Positions 7,602 to 15,617 of a DNA stretch of 64,000 nucleotides are shown here, one piece after another; position 1 is the stretch's first letter; the number at the start of each line of letters is the position of its first letter. This DNA is from Curtobacterium sp. MCBA15_008 (GTDB lineage Bacteria; Actinomycetota; Actinomycetes; Actinomycetales; Microbacteriaceae): contig NZ_MJGN01000034.1 of assembly GCF_001865065.1 (NCBI RefSeq), positions 152,054-216,053 of the forward strand, written 5' to 3'. Below the pieces are notes generated by a model. It did no database searches. It was given only the letters and a program-made list of their open reading frames with translations, and had not been told where the DNA came from. The position numbers were made by a program, and so were the translations under genes.

Positions 7602-8657
7602 ATGGCACTGATCGACAACGCGGTCTACGTCGGAGGACGTCGTGTCGATTCGTCGTCGACCCTGTCGCTCGACGCGCGACGCGACTGCGACCTCGCGTGG
7701 ATCGGGCTGCTCCGACCCGACCCGTCCGAGCTCGAGGCGGTGGCCGCCGAGTTCGACCTGCACGAGCAGGCCGTCGAGGACGCCCGCAAGGGGCACCAGC
7801 GCGCCAAGCTCGAGCGGTACGGGGACACGCTCTTCCTGGTGCTCCGGCCGGCGTGGTTCGACGCCGCGGCCGAGACGGTCGAGTTCGGCGAGGTCCACCT
7901 CTTCGTCGGCGACCGCTTCGTGGTGAGCGTCCGGCACGCCGAACGGCCCGACCTGGCAGCGCTCCGGGCGCAGGTCGAGGCCGACCCGGACTTCCTCGCC
8001 CGCGGCTCCGAGGCCGTCACCGCCGCGGTGCTCGACGAGGTGGTGGACGGCTACGCCCCCGTCGTCGAGATCCTGCAGGCCCAGGTCGACGCCATCGAGG
8101 ACCAGCTCTTCGCCGGGCAGGTCGACCCGGCCGTCTCGAAGCGCATCTACCAGCTCCTCAGCGAGGTGCTCGGCTTCCAGCGGGCGACGAAGCCGGTGCC
8201 GGCGATGGTGAAGGGACTCCTCCGCGGCGCCGACAAGTACGGCGTCGACGACGAGGTGCAGCACCGCCTGCGGAACGTCCTCGACCACGCGCTGCGGGTC
8301 ACGGAGCGGGTCGACTCGTTCCGGGCGCTGCTCGAGAACGCACTGACCCTGCACGCCACGCTCGTCTCCCAGGAGCAGAACGAGGCGATGCGCCGGATGA
8401 CCAGTGCGAGCCTCGCGCAGGGCGAGGAGAGCCGCCAGCTCGCCCGTGCCGCCCACCGGCAGGGCGAAGAGGTGAAGAAGATCTCGTCGTGGGCCGCCAT
8501 CCTGTTCGCGCCCGGACTCATCGCGGGCGTCTACGGGATGAACTTCGACCACATGCCCGAGCTGCACTGGCGGTACGGCTACCCCGTCGCGATCGTCGGG
8601 ATGCTCGTCCTGATGGGCGTGCTGTGGGCGGTCTTCCGCAAGCGCAACTGGCTGTAG
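7602..8657 (+). CDS. corA: CorA-family magnesium/cobalt transporter
   Basis: Pentameric inner-membrane Mg2+/Co2+ channel. 351 residues: a long cytoplasmic alpha/beta and coiled-helix region, then two C-terminal transmembrane helices with the diagnostic YGMNF at residues 311-315 and a short Arg/Lys-rich tail. A GAGGAG Shine-Dalgarno precedes the ATG. It is transcribed from its own promoter and ends at a strong palindrome shared with the convergent kinase gene. Confidence 0.93.
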   Translation: MALIDNAVYVGGRRVDSSSTLSLDARRDCDLAWIGLLRPDPSELEAVAAEFDLHEQAVEDARKGHQRAKLERYGDTLFLVLRPAWFDAAAETVEFGEVHLFVGDRFVVSVRHAERPDLAALRAQVEADPDFLARGSEAVTAAVLDEVVDGYAPVVEILQAQVDAIEDQLFAGQVDPAVSKRIYQLLSEVLGFQRATKPVPAMVKGLLRGADKYGVDDEVQHRLRNVLDHALRVTERVDSFRALLENALTLHATLVSQEQNEAMRRMTSASLAQGEESRQLARAAHRQGEEVKKISSWAAILFAPGLIAGVYGMNFDHMPELHWRYGYPVAIVGMLVLMGVLWAVFRKRNWL

Positions 8658-8665
8658 GGGCGACC

Positions 8666-8714
8666 GCCTGGAGGCCCGGTGCCGGTCTCGTGGACCGGCA
8701 CCGGGCCTCCAGGC
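8666..8714. terminator. Bidirectional hairpin between convergent genes (CTGGAGGC repeat family)
   Basis: Perfect 21-bp stem (8666-8686 with 8694-8714) and a 7-base loop, lying between corA and the convergent FGGY kinase. No T-run. It probably terminates both transcripts. Its arms begin GCCTGGAGGC, a motif shared with hairpins at 4067-4102, 15285-15318 and 19781-19816. Confidence 0.75.
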
Positions 8715-8738
8715 CGTCGCGTCCGACGTCCGCGGCCG

Positions 8739-10166
8739 TCAGCCGACGATCGCTGCGGTCCGGCGGTACAGGTCGTCGGTGTGGGCGGTGACGTCGGCGT
8801 GCACCGCGCGCAGTGCGTCGTAGACCGTCGCGGTCGACGGGTCCGGCGTGAACCGGTCGCGCTCGACGACCATCGCCTCGGCCGCCGCCACGAACGACGG
8901 GTGCACGCCCGTCGCGACGGCCGCGCAGATCGCGGCCCCGCGCCCGGCGGCGCTGTCGCCGACCATGCGGACGGCCGGTGTCTGGAACACGTCCGCCATC
9001 ACTCGCATCATGAGGTCCGACGACGAACCGCCGCCCGAGACGACCACGCGCTCGTACGGCGTGCCGAGCTCCGCGGCCATCGCGTCGCTGCGGTCGCGCA
9101 TCGTCATAGCGATGCCCTCGAGGACCGACCGGTAGACGTGCGCTCGACCCTGCCGTCCGTCGAAGCCGAGGATCGAGCCCTTCCGGAACGCGGCGTCCGC
9201 CGGCGCGAGCCAGTCGAGCACGGTGAGGAGCCCGTCCGACCCTGCCGGGACAGCGGCGGCCTCGCGGTTCAGCCGGTCCTCGGCCCGCTCCCCCACGGAC
9301 TCGGCCGCTGCGGCGTAGTCCGGTCCGAGCAGGTCGCGGAACCAGCTCACCGTCCACATGCCCCGGCGGATGCCGCCCGACTCGTACAGGTACCGGCCCG
9401 GTTCGGCTCCGAAGTTGGTCCAGAAGTCGGTCCCGCCGGCGGTGTTCCGCTCGCCGACGGACATGCCGGCGATGTACGTGCCGAGCGACACGAGCAGGGT
9501 GGTCGGGTCGAGGAGCCCGCAGCCGAGGGCCTCCACCGCCTTGTCGTTGGCCGTCGCGATCACCGGCAGGCCTGCCGGAAGGCCCGTGGCCGCGGCTGCC
9601 GCAGCGGTCACGGTACCGAGCCGGTCGCCCGGGTCCACGAGTTCGAACAGCTGCTCCGGACGCATGCCGGTCGCGGCGTACGCGGCGTCGTCGGTGCTCC
9701 AGCGCCACGTGTCGGTGTCGATCGGCCACGTGCCCTGGTAGTTCGCGGCGGTGTCCCGGAACACCCCGGTCAGCCGGTGCGTGACGTAGCCGGACGAGGT
9801 CGTCACGTAGGCGACGTCGTCGTGCTCGGCGACGAACGGCGCGCCGACCCGGGCGTCCATCCAGCTCATCACGGGCTGGGCGAGCGACCCGTCGGCGCGC
9901 AGCACCGCCCGGCAGAACCGGATCGTGCAGAGCCCGACGCCGACGATGTCGGACGGCTCCCCGGGGAACGCCGCCATCGCGATCCGGCACGCCGCCGCGA
10001 CGGAGTCCCAGAGGTCGTCGTCCGGGTGCTCCACCACGCCGGGGGCCGGCGTGTGGTTCGGCCGCAGCGGCACACGCCCCTCGGCGACGACGCCTCCCCG
10101 CTCGTCGAAGACCGTGACCTTCGACGACTGCGAGCCGTTGTCGATGCCGACGAGGTACCGGGTCAT
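8739..10166 (-). CDS. FGGY-family carbohydrate kinase, YgcE-like
   Basis: ATP-dependent kinase of the glycerol/xylulose/gluconate kinase superfamily. 475 residues with the N-terminal phosphate-binding loop GIDNGSQSSK and the C-terminal FGGY region with GGGSSSDLMM. The ATG at 10166 overlaps the upstream oxidase stop (ATGA). It is the last gene of the four-gene operon matching E. coli ygcS-ygcW-ygcU-ygcE in content. The substrate is unknown; the oxidase and SDR upstream suggest it phosphorylates a keto sugar or keto acid made by them. Confidence 0.85.
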   Translation of the reverse strand: MTRYLVGIDNGSQSSKVTVFDERGGVVAEGRVPLRPNHTPAPGVVEHPDDDLWDSVAAACRIAMAAFPGEPSDIVGVGLCTIRFCRAVLRADGSLAQPVMSWMDARVGAPFVAEHDDVAYVTTSSGYVTHRLTGVFRDTAANYQGTWPIDTDTWRWSTDDAAYAATGMRPEQLFELVDPGDRLGTVTAAAAAATGLPAGLPVIATANDKAVEALGCGLLDPTTLLVSLGTYIAGMSVGERNTAGGTDFWTNFGAEPGRYLYESGGIRRGMWTVSWFRDLLGPDYAAAAESVGERAEDRLNREAAAVPAGSDGLLTVLDWLAPADAAFRKGSILGFDGRQGRAHVYRSVLEGIAMTMRDRSDAMAAELGTPYERVVVSGGGSSSDLMMRVMADVFQTPAVRMVGDSAAGRGAAICAAVATGVHPSFVAAAEAMVVERDRFTPDPSTATVYDALRAVHADVTAHTDDLYRRTAAIVG

Positions 10167-11680
10167 GCGCCCGTGGCTCCGAACCGCGTGTCGGGGTGCT
10201 CGGCGGCCGGCTGGATCGCGCCCGGTGCCGGGAAGACCGTGCCCTTGTTCATGATGCCCTTCGGGTCGAACTGCGCCTTGAGCCCCTGCATGATCGCGAA
10301 CGCGGAGCCGTGCTCCTCCTCGACCCACGGGGTGCGGTACTTGCCGACGCCGTGGTGGTGGACCATCGAGCCGCCGTGGCGCAGGGCCTCTTCCACGATG
10401 ATCGCGTTGAGGGGGATGTGGTACTTCTCGATCTCCTCCTCCGGGGAGCAGTCGATCCGGTAGTCGTACACGAAGTACATGTTCGTGCCGGTCTGGTAGC
10501 TGTGCGACGAGTGGCCGCCGAGCATCGTGAGGTCCCCGGCGTGCGGGTACTCGTCGCGGATGCGCGCGATGACCGCGTCGTACACGTCGCCGACGGCGGA
10601 CCAGTCGGCGGAGATCTCGGTCGTGTAGCCGAGCTGCTGGTCGCGCAGCATCACGGCCTTCTCGGCGTCGATCTTGTCCTGGCCCCAGTTGAGGTTGTCG
10701 AACCAGGCCTCGATGAGCGCCGGGTCGACCTTCTCGTGCGGGTGCTGGTCGAGGACGCGCTGGATCTCCTCGGAGGTGGCGCGGACGATGCCGGCCGGAC
10801 CCTCGGCGACGAACACCACGACGCACTTGTCCTTCGAGAAGTGCGAGAAGTGCTGATTGGCGTCCTCCGGCGAGTAGAGGCGGACGACCGACGGGTGGAA
10901 GCCGTTCGTGATGACCTCGCGCAGGATCGCGATGCCGGTCCGCATGTCGTCGACGAGCGCGCCGTGGAACTCGTTGTTCTCCGGCTGGTACTTGAACACC
11001 TTGACCGTGACCTCGGTGATGACGCAGAGCGCGCCCTCGTTGCCGATCACCACGTGGCGGATGTCCGGGCCGGCCGAGCGGCGAGGCACGGCCTTGATGC
11101 GACGGACCGCGCCGCCGGGGAAGACCGCCTCGAGCCCGACGACCATGTCCTCGATCGCACCGTAGAGCGTCGAGAACTGCCCGATCGAACGGGTCGCGAC
11201 GAGGCCGCCGTACTGCGCGAGCGGCTTGGACTGCGGCGAGTGACCGGTGGTGAGGCCCCGCAGGCGGAGTTCGTCCTCGAGGCGCTGGAGCGGCACGCCG
11301 GCCTGCACCGTCACCTGCATGTTCTCCTCGTCGACCTTCAGGACGGCATCCATCCGCGAGCAGTCGAGCACGATCGTGTCGACGACGCTCGTCTCGAGGC
11401 CGCCCTCGGTGCCGGTGCGACCGGTGCGCGGGACGATGTTGACCAGGTTGTCGTTCGCGAAGGCGAGGATCGCGGAGACGTCCTCGGTGGACTCGGCGTG
11501 CACGATGGCGACCGGGACGGGCGCGTCGTAGATCCCGTGCACGGACTGGTACTTCTTGAACCGGTCGACGCTGGCGTCCTTGAGGTGCTGGTCGTCCGTG
11601 TCGACCTGCTCGGGTCGGACGATCTCGGCGAGGCGCGCGAGGATCTCGGAGCGGTCGAGGGTGGCGATCGAGTCGATCAT
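10163..11680 (-). CDS. FAD-linked oxidase, YgcU-like
   Basis: 505-residue flavoprotein of the vanillyl-alcohol oxidase / alkyldihydroxyacetonephosphate synthase fold. The N-terminal FAD-binding PCMH domain includes PRTGRTGTEGG and IGQFSTLYGAIEDMV. The C-terminal cap contains HGSAFAIMQGLKAQFDP and the ending IMNKGTVFP, typical of D-lactate/glycolate-type oxidases. The ATG at 11680 is preceded by GGAGGG. It lies between the SDR and the kinase in the ygc-like operon. Probably oxidises a secondary alcohol of an unknown polyol or sugar acid. Confidence 0.88.
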   Translation of the reverse strand: MIDSIATLDRSEILARLAEIVRPEQVDTDDQHLKDASVDRFKKYQSVHGIYDAPVPVAIVHAESTEDVSAILAFANDNLVNIVPRTGRTGTEGGLETSVVDTIVLDCSRMDAVLKVDEENMQVTVQAGVPLQRLEDELRLRGLTTGHSPQSKPLAQYGGLVATRSIGQFSTLYGAIEDMVVGLEAVFPGGAVRRIKAVPRRSAGPDIRHVVIGNEGALCVITEVTVKVFKYQPENNEFHGALVDDMRTGIAILREVITNGFHPSVVRLYSPEDANQHFSHFSKDKCVVVFVAEGPAGIVRATSEEIQRVLDQHPHEKVDPALIEAWFDNLNWGQDKIDAEKAVMLRDQQLGYTTEISADWSAVGDVYDAVIARIRDEYPHAGDLTMLGGHSSHSYQTGTNMYFVYDYRIDCSPEEEIEKYHIPLNAIIVEEALRHGGSMVHHHGVGKYRTPWVEEEHGSAFAIMQGLKAQFDPKGIMNKGTVFPAPGAIQPAAEHPDTRFGATGA

Positions 11681-11728
11681 GCGGAGGGTTGCCTTTCGTT
11701 GGTGTGGTTCGGTGCGCTGGTCGGGTGA

Positions 11729-12505
11729 CTAGCGGACGAGGTAGCCGCCGTCGACGGTCAGGGTGTGGCCGTTCACGTAGTCGGAGGCCCGCGATGCGAG
11801 GAAGACCGTCGCCCCCATCAGGTCGGCGACGTCGCCCCAGCGCCCGGCCGGGATGTGGTCGAGCACGCGCTGGTTCGTCTCCGGGTTCGACCGGGTCTGC
11901 TCGGTGATCTTCGTGGCGAAGTACCCCGGAGCGATCGCGTTCACCTGCACGTTGTGCTGCGCGAGTTCGTCGCAGTACGCCTTCGTGAAGCCGACGATGC
12001 CGTGCTTCGTCGCGGCGTACGCGGGCGACCACTGGCCGCCGAGGAAGGCGAACAGCGACGCGATGTTCACGATCTTCCCGGAGCCCTGCGCGACGAAGTG
12101 CTTCGCGACCGCGTGGCCGAGGGCGAACGGCGCGGTGAGGTTGACCGCCACCATCGGGTCCCACTTCGCGCGGTCGAACGCGTCGACCTCGTCGAGCAGG
12201 CAGATGCCGGCCGAGTTCACCAGCACGTCGACCCCGCCGAGTCGCTCCACGCAGGCGTCCACGATCCGTGCCGGGGCGTCCGCCGCGGTGAGGTCGACCT
12301 CGAGGAACTCGTACCGTCGGCCCTCGCCCTCGACGAGCGCCCGGGTCGTACCGTCGTCGTCGACCACGCTCGGCACGAAGACGTCGGCGCCGGCCTTGGC
12401 GAGGGCCAGCGAGAACGCCTGCCCGAGCCCGGAGTTGCCGCCGGTGACGATCGCCCGCTTGCCGGCGAGGCTGAACAGGTCCATCGAGAAGTCGCGGATG
12501 TCCAT
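11729..12505 (-). CDS. SDR-family oxidoreductase, YgcW-like
   Basis: Classical short-chain dehydrogenase of 258 residues. The NAD(P) motif is TGGNSGLG, the NSAG motif is present, and the catalytic YAATK has the upstream serine in NIASLFAF. The family is close to gluconate 5-dehydrogenase / 2-deoxygluconate 3-dehydrogenase. It is followed by the FAD oxidase after 48 bases and preceded by the MFS gene after 25 bases. It probably handles the same substrate as the oxidase and kinase. Confidence 0.88.
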   Translation of the reverse strand: MDIRDFSMDLFSLAGKRAIVTGGNSGLGQAFSLALAKAGADVFVPSVVDDDGTTRALVEGEGRRYEFLEVDLTAADAPARIVDACVERLGGVDVLVNSAGICLLDEVDAFDRAKWDPMVAVNLTAPFALGHAVAKHFVAQGSGKIVNIASLFAFLGGQWSPAYAATKHGIVGFTKAYCDELAQHNVQVNAIAPGYFATKITEQTRSNPETNQRVLDHIPAGRWGDVADLMGATVFLASRASDYVNGHTLTVDGGYLVR

Positions 12506-12530
12506 GGGTGTGGGGTCCTTTCGTGGTGGT

Positions 12531-13814
12531 TCAGGCGACGACGGCGACGTCGGGCGCCGTGCGGTTCCGGAGGTCTCGCGCGCGGACGCGCATGGTCACG
12601 GTGGTGAGCAGGAAGCCGAGGACGGCTGCGCCGAGGAGGACGGCGAACATGGTCGTGTACCCGCCGCCCTGCGAGGGGACGCCGTTCGCCGGGTCACCGA
12701 CCCACCAGGCGCCGAGGGCGGGCAGGAACGCATCCGGCAGGTAGGCGAGGCCCGAGGCCAGCCCGATCACGCCACCGCGCTGGGCGAGCGGGACCTCGAC
12801 CTCGCCGATCTGGGCCCAGTAGACGCCGCGCGAGGTGAACACCGCGAGGCACATCACGATCATGAGCGTGACGGCGACCCACACGAGCGCGGGGTCCTGC
12901 GGCAGGACCAGGAACCCGACGGCGCTGACCGCCGCGACGACGAACGTCCACCGCAGGAACGCCGGCGAGGACTTCGTCCACCGGTCGACGAGCACGCCGC
13001 CGACCGGGCCGCCGACGATCTGGAACACGTACGTGCGGACGACGCCGATCGCGCCGAGGAGCACGACGGGCACCGCGAACCCGTTCTGCAGCAGTGGCGT
13101 GAGGTAGCCGAGCAGCGTGTAGAAGCAGTACATCAGCATGATCGAGGAGCCGATGAGCCACGTGTACTTGTTGCGGGCGGCGGCGCCGAGCTCGCGGAGC
13201 GTGACCGTCTGCCGGCCGACCTGGCCCAGGGCATCGCGGTCGGTGCGGACGACGAGCAGGACGAGCCCGGCGAACACGAGGCAGAGCACGCCGTAGATCC
13301 GCATCACCCAGAGCACCCCGCCGGTGTCGGCGATCGCCGCGGCGACGATCCCGGCGCCGATGAAGCCGATGACCGTGGACGTGATGCCGCGGACGCCTTC
13401 GAGCCAGCCGAACAGCTTGCCCTGCTCGTCCGCCGTCCCGAGCATCGAGATGAGCTTGACGAGCGACGACCAGTACAGACCCATGCCGAGCACGGCCATG
13501 AGCACGTGGGCGACGACGATCCCGGTCTCGTCCGGCACCGTGGCGAGCCAGAGGTCGACGACGCCCATGCCGGCCAGCGCGACCACGATGAGGGCCTTCG
13601 GCGAGAAGCGGTCGGCGAACCACCCGCCGCAGAAGTACATGACCACGGCGACGGCGCCGAACACCGACGTGATCTCGCCGTAGCGCTGGATCGTGAGGCC
13701 GAGCGCGTGCGCCGTGTCGGCGAGGAACACGAACCGGATGTACGCGACCTGGAAGATCACGCCGCCGGTCATGGACAGGACGATGAAGCTCAGCAGTCTG
13801 CGGGACTTGGTCAA
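12531..13814 (-). CDS. MFS transporter, YgcS-like position
   Basis: 427 residues with about 12 hydrophobic helices; the loop after helix 2 has GGWFADRFSPK, matching the MFS GxxxDRxxx motif. First gene of the ygc-like operon, so probably the uptake carrier for its substrate. The start chosen is the TTG at 13814, 5 bases after an AAGGAG Shine-Dalgarno; the GTG at 13820 would overlap that site. The leader upstream contains a strong terminator. Confidence 0.85.
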   Translation of the reverse strand: MTKSRRLLSFIVLSMTGGVIFQVAYIRFVFLADTAHALGLTIQRYGEITSVFGAVAVVMYFCGGWFADRFSPKALIVVALAGMGVVDLWLATVPDETGIVVAHVLMAVLGMGLYWSSLVKLISMLGTADEQGKLFGWLEGVRGITSTVIGFIGAGIVAAAIADTGGVLWVMRIYGVLCLVFAGLVLLVVRTDRDALGQVGRQTVTLRELGAAARNKYTWLIGSSIMLMYCFYTLLGYLTPLLQNGFAVPVVLLGAIGVVRTYVFQIVGGPVGGVLVDRWTKSSPAFLRWTFVVAAVSAVGFLVLPQDPALVWVAVTLMIVMCLAVFTSRGVYWAQIGEVEVPLAQRGGVIGLASGLAYLPDAFLPALGAWWVGDPANGVPSQGGGYTTMFAVLLGAAVLGFLLTTVTMRVRARDLRNRTAPDVAVVA

Positions 13815-13870
13815 GACCACTCCTTCGTGGTGTGGGTGGGATCTGGTCGGGGGGTTCCGGGCACAAAAAA

Positions 13871-13917
13871 AGAACAGCGACACCCCAGCGCTGGTGCGCT
13901 GCGGGTGTCGCTGTTCT
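13871..13917 (-). terminator. Intrinsic terminator in the leader of the ygc-like operon
   Basis: Perfect 15-bp stem (13871-13885 with 13903-13917) enclosing a further CAGCGC/GCGCTG stem. On the minus strand it is followed by seven T's (13865-13871). It points toward the MFS gene and lies about 57 bases upstream of its start codon, so it would stop transcription before the operon unless relieved. This fits control by an RNA antiterminator such as the GlpP/YgcP-like protein. Confidence 0.85.
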
Positions 13918-13935
13918 CTGAGGTCTGGAGCGACT

Positions 13936-13957
13936 GCCGTCCCTCGGGCGGGACGGC
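13936..13957 (-). promoter_or_regulatory. Second leader stem-loop upstream of the attenuator
   Basis: GCCGTCCC (13936-13943) pairs perfectly with GGGACGGC (13950-13957) around a 6-base loop, 18 bases before the terminator in transcript order. It could be the binding site of an antiterminator protein. Seen in sequence; the role is inferred. Confidence 0.5.
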
Positions 13958-14008
13958 CGATCTGCAGTTGTCGGATCCGGCCCATGCGATATGCCGGATA
14001 CGACGTGA

Positions 14009-14038
14009 ACCGTAGCTCATGAGCCTCCGGGAGCACAA
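14009..14038 (-). promoter_or_regulatory. Candidate promoter of the ygc-like operon
   Basis: On the minus strand, TTGTGC at 14038-14033, an 18-base spacer and TACGGT at 14014-14009. The spacer contains the perfect palindrome GCTCATGAGC (14015-14024), a possible operator. The predicted start near 14002 gives a leader of about 130 nt up to the terminator. Confidence 0.45.
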
Positions 14039-14085
14039 CTCAGGTGGCGCGGATGCTCCGGACGTGCATAATGATCTGGCTCGGA

Positions 14086-14101
14086 ATGTGAACGTGCACA
14101 T
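14086..14101. promoter_or_regulatory. LacI-type operator between lacI and the ygc-like operon
   Basis: ATGTGAACGTGCACAT is a 16-bp near-palindrome with the central CG typical of LacI-family sites. It differs at only 2 of 16 bases from the site at 15479-15494 before the sugar ABC operon. Confidence 0.6.
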
Positions 14102-14137
14102 CGACGTGCCACGACCCCGAGCAGGAAACGAGTAGCA

Positions 14138-15160
14138 ATGGCGTCGACGCGGACCCAACAACCGCGGTCGCCCAGCATCCGCGACGTCGCGCGGGTCGCA
14201 GGCGTGTCCCACCAGACGGTGTCCCGGGTGCTCAACAACTCCGACGCGATCCGCGCCGAGACCCGCGACAAGGTCCTGGCCGCGATGGAGCAGCTGCAGT
14301 ACCGGCCGAACCGCGCCGCTCGTGCGCTGGTCACGAGCCGCACCCACACGATCGGCGTCCTGACCGCCCGCCGCGCCCACTACGGCCCGGCGGTCGCGCT
14401 GCAGGCGATCGAGGACGCGGCGATGCTCCGGGGGTACTCGGTGACGACGGCGAACATCGCCGAGGCCACCGACACCGCCGTCCGCGAGGGCCTCGGCCAC
14501 CTGCTCGACCTGGACGTCGAGGGCATCGTGGTGATCGCCCCGCAGCAACGGGTGTTCGACCTCATCGAGGAACTCGGCATCCGGACGCCCTACGTCACGA
14601 TGCGCTCGAGCGTCGGCGAGGACCCGACGGCGCTCTGGGTGGACCAGATGGAGGGCGCGCGGCTCGCCACCGAGCACCTGCTCGACCTCGGCCACGAGTA
14701 CATCCGGCACATCGCCGGACCGCAGGACTGGATCGAGGCCGACGCCCGGATGCAGGGCTTCCTCCGCGCGATGTCCGATCGCGACATGCCGGTGGTGGCG
14801 CCGATCCTGGGCGACTGGACGGCGGACTTCGGCTACCAGGCCGGCCGAGAGCTCCTGCGGTGGCGGGACTGCACGGCGGTCTTCTGCTCGAACGACCAGA
14901 TGGCACTCGGCGTCATGCACGCCGCTCGGTCGTACGGGCTCGACGTCCCGGGGGACCTGTCCGTGGTCGGCTACGACGACATCCCCGAGGCGAAGCACTA
15001 CTGGCCGCCGCTCACCACCGTGCAGGTCGACTTCGCCGAGCTCGGTCGTCGCTGCGTGGACCTGCTCCTGCCCGGCGAGGGCGACGAGCTGCTCCGGCCG
15101 ATCGACATCGTCCCCCAGCTCGTCGTGCGCGGCTCGACGAGCGCCCCCCGCAAGCGCTGA
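14138..15160 (+). CDS. LacI-family transcriptional regulator (ygc-like and sugar ABC operons)
   Basis: 340 residues. The N-terminal HTH starts [20 protein letters not shown], followed by the hinge [10 protein letters not shown], then a periplasmic-binding-protein-like sensor domain ending with [28 protein letters not shown] Shine-Dalgarno precedes the ATG. It is divergent from the ygc-like operon and 458 bases upstream of the ABC operon. Matching operators on both sides suggest it represses both in the absence of a shared inducer sugar. Confidence 0.9.
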   Translation: MASTRTQQPRSPSIRDVARVAGVSHQTVSRVLNNSDAIRAETRDKVLAAMEQLQYRPNRAARALVTSRTHTIGVLTARRAHYGPAVALQAIEDAAMLRGYSVTTANIAEATDTAVREGLGHLLDLDVEGIVVIAPQQRVFDLIEELGIRTPYVTMRSSVGEDPTALWVDQMEGARLATEHLLDLGHEYIRHIAGPQDWIEADARMQGFLRAMSDRDMPVVAPILGDWTADFGYQAGRELLRWRDCTAVFCSNDQMALGVMHAARSYGLDVPGDLSVVGYDDIPEAKHYWPPLTTVQVDFAELGRRCVDLLLPGEGDELLRPIDIVPQLVVRGSTSAPRKR

Positions 15161-15200
15161 CGAACACCTCCCCCGTCCTCCTCGTCTCGCCTTCCGTCGA

Positions 15201-15251
15201 GGGAGCAGGAATCGTCGGGTTGCGTCACGCGACCCGACAGTTCCTGCTCCC
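15201..15251 (+). terminator. Long near-perfect hairpin after lacI
   Basis: About 25 bp per arm with one mismatch, two wobble pairs and a tight turn at 15226. It lies 40 bases after the lacI stop. It lacks a T-run but should be a strong stem in RNA; probably a terminator. Confidence 0.65.
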
Positions 15252-15284
15252 ACGACGGCGTGGAACGTGACCAGAGGGCGGGCA

Positions 15285-15318
15285 TGGAGGCGCGTGGCGG
15301 GGCCGCCACGAGCCTCCA
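15285..15318. repeat. CTGGAGGC-family palindrome
   Basis: TGGAGGC-g-CGTGGCGG (15285-15300) pairs with CCGCCACG-a-GCCTCCA (15303-15318). Same family as 8666-8714 and 19781-19816. The rest of the 15161-15617 intergenic region holds this hairpin, the one at 15201-15251, the promoter and the operator. Confidence 0.6.
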
Positions 15319-15431
15319 GGCCGGCAGGTGCGGACCTGCGGGACCCCGCACGATCACCCCAACGCGGGGGACGTGTCGCGCCCCGTTCCGCCGGATCACG
15401 CGGGCCGTTACGAAACCGCGACCAATCCGAA

Positions 15432-15494
15432 TTGACAGGCGCGCCGATCCCGTGCGTAGTATTACCTCCGTTCCGCCGATGTGAACGGTCACAT
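15432..15494 (+). promoter_or_regulatory. Promoter and LacI operator of the sugar ABC operon
   Basis: TTGACA (15432-15437), a 19-base spacer and TAGTAT (15457-15462) form the promoter. The operator ATGTGAACGGTCACAT at 15479-15494 has perfect 6-bp arms and would sit just downstream of the transcription start, a typical repressor position. It matches 14 of 16 bases of the site at 14086-14101. Confidence 0.65.
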
Positions 15495-15617
15495 GACCGT
15501 CGCGGCAGGACACCGGACACGACAACGAGGTCCGCACAGACTCCCTGTGCTCCCCCGTTGCCGCAGCAGAACCACCCGAACAAACTGCCGCATCGCAGCG
15601 GCAGAAGGAGATGCACC

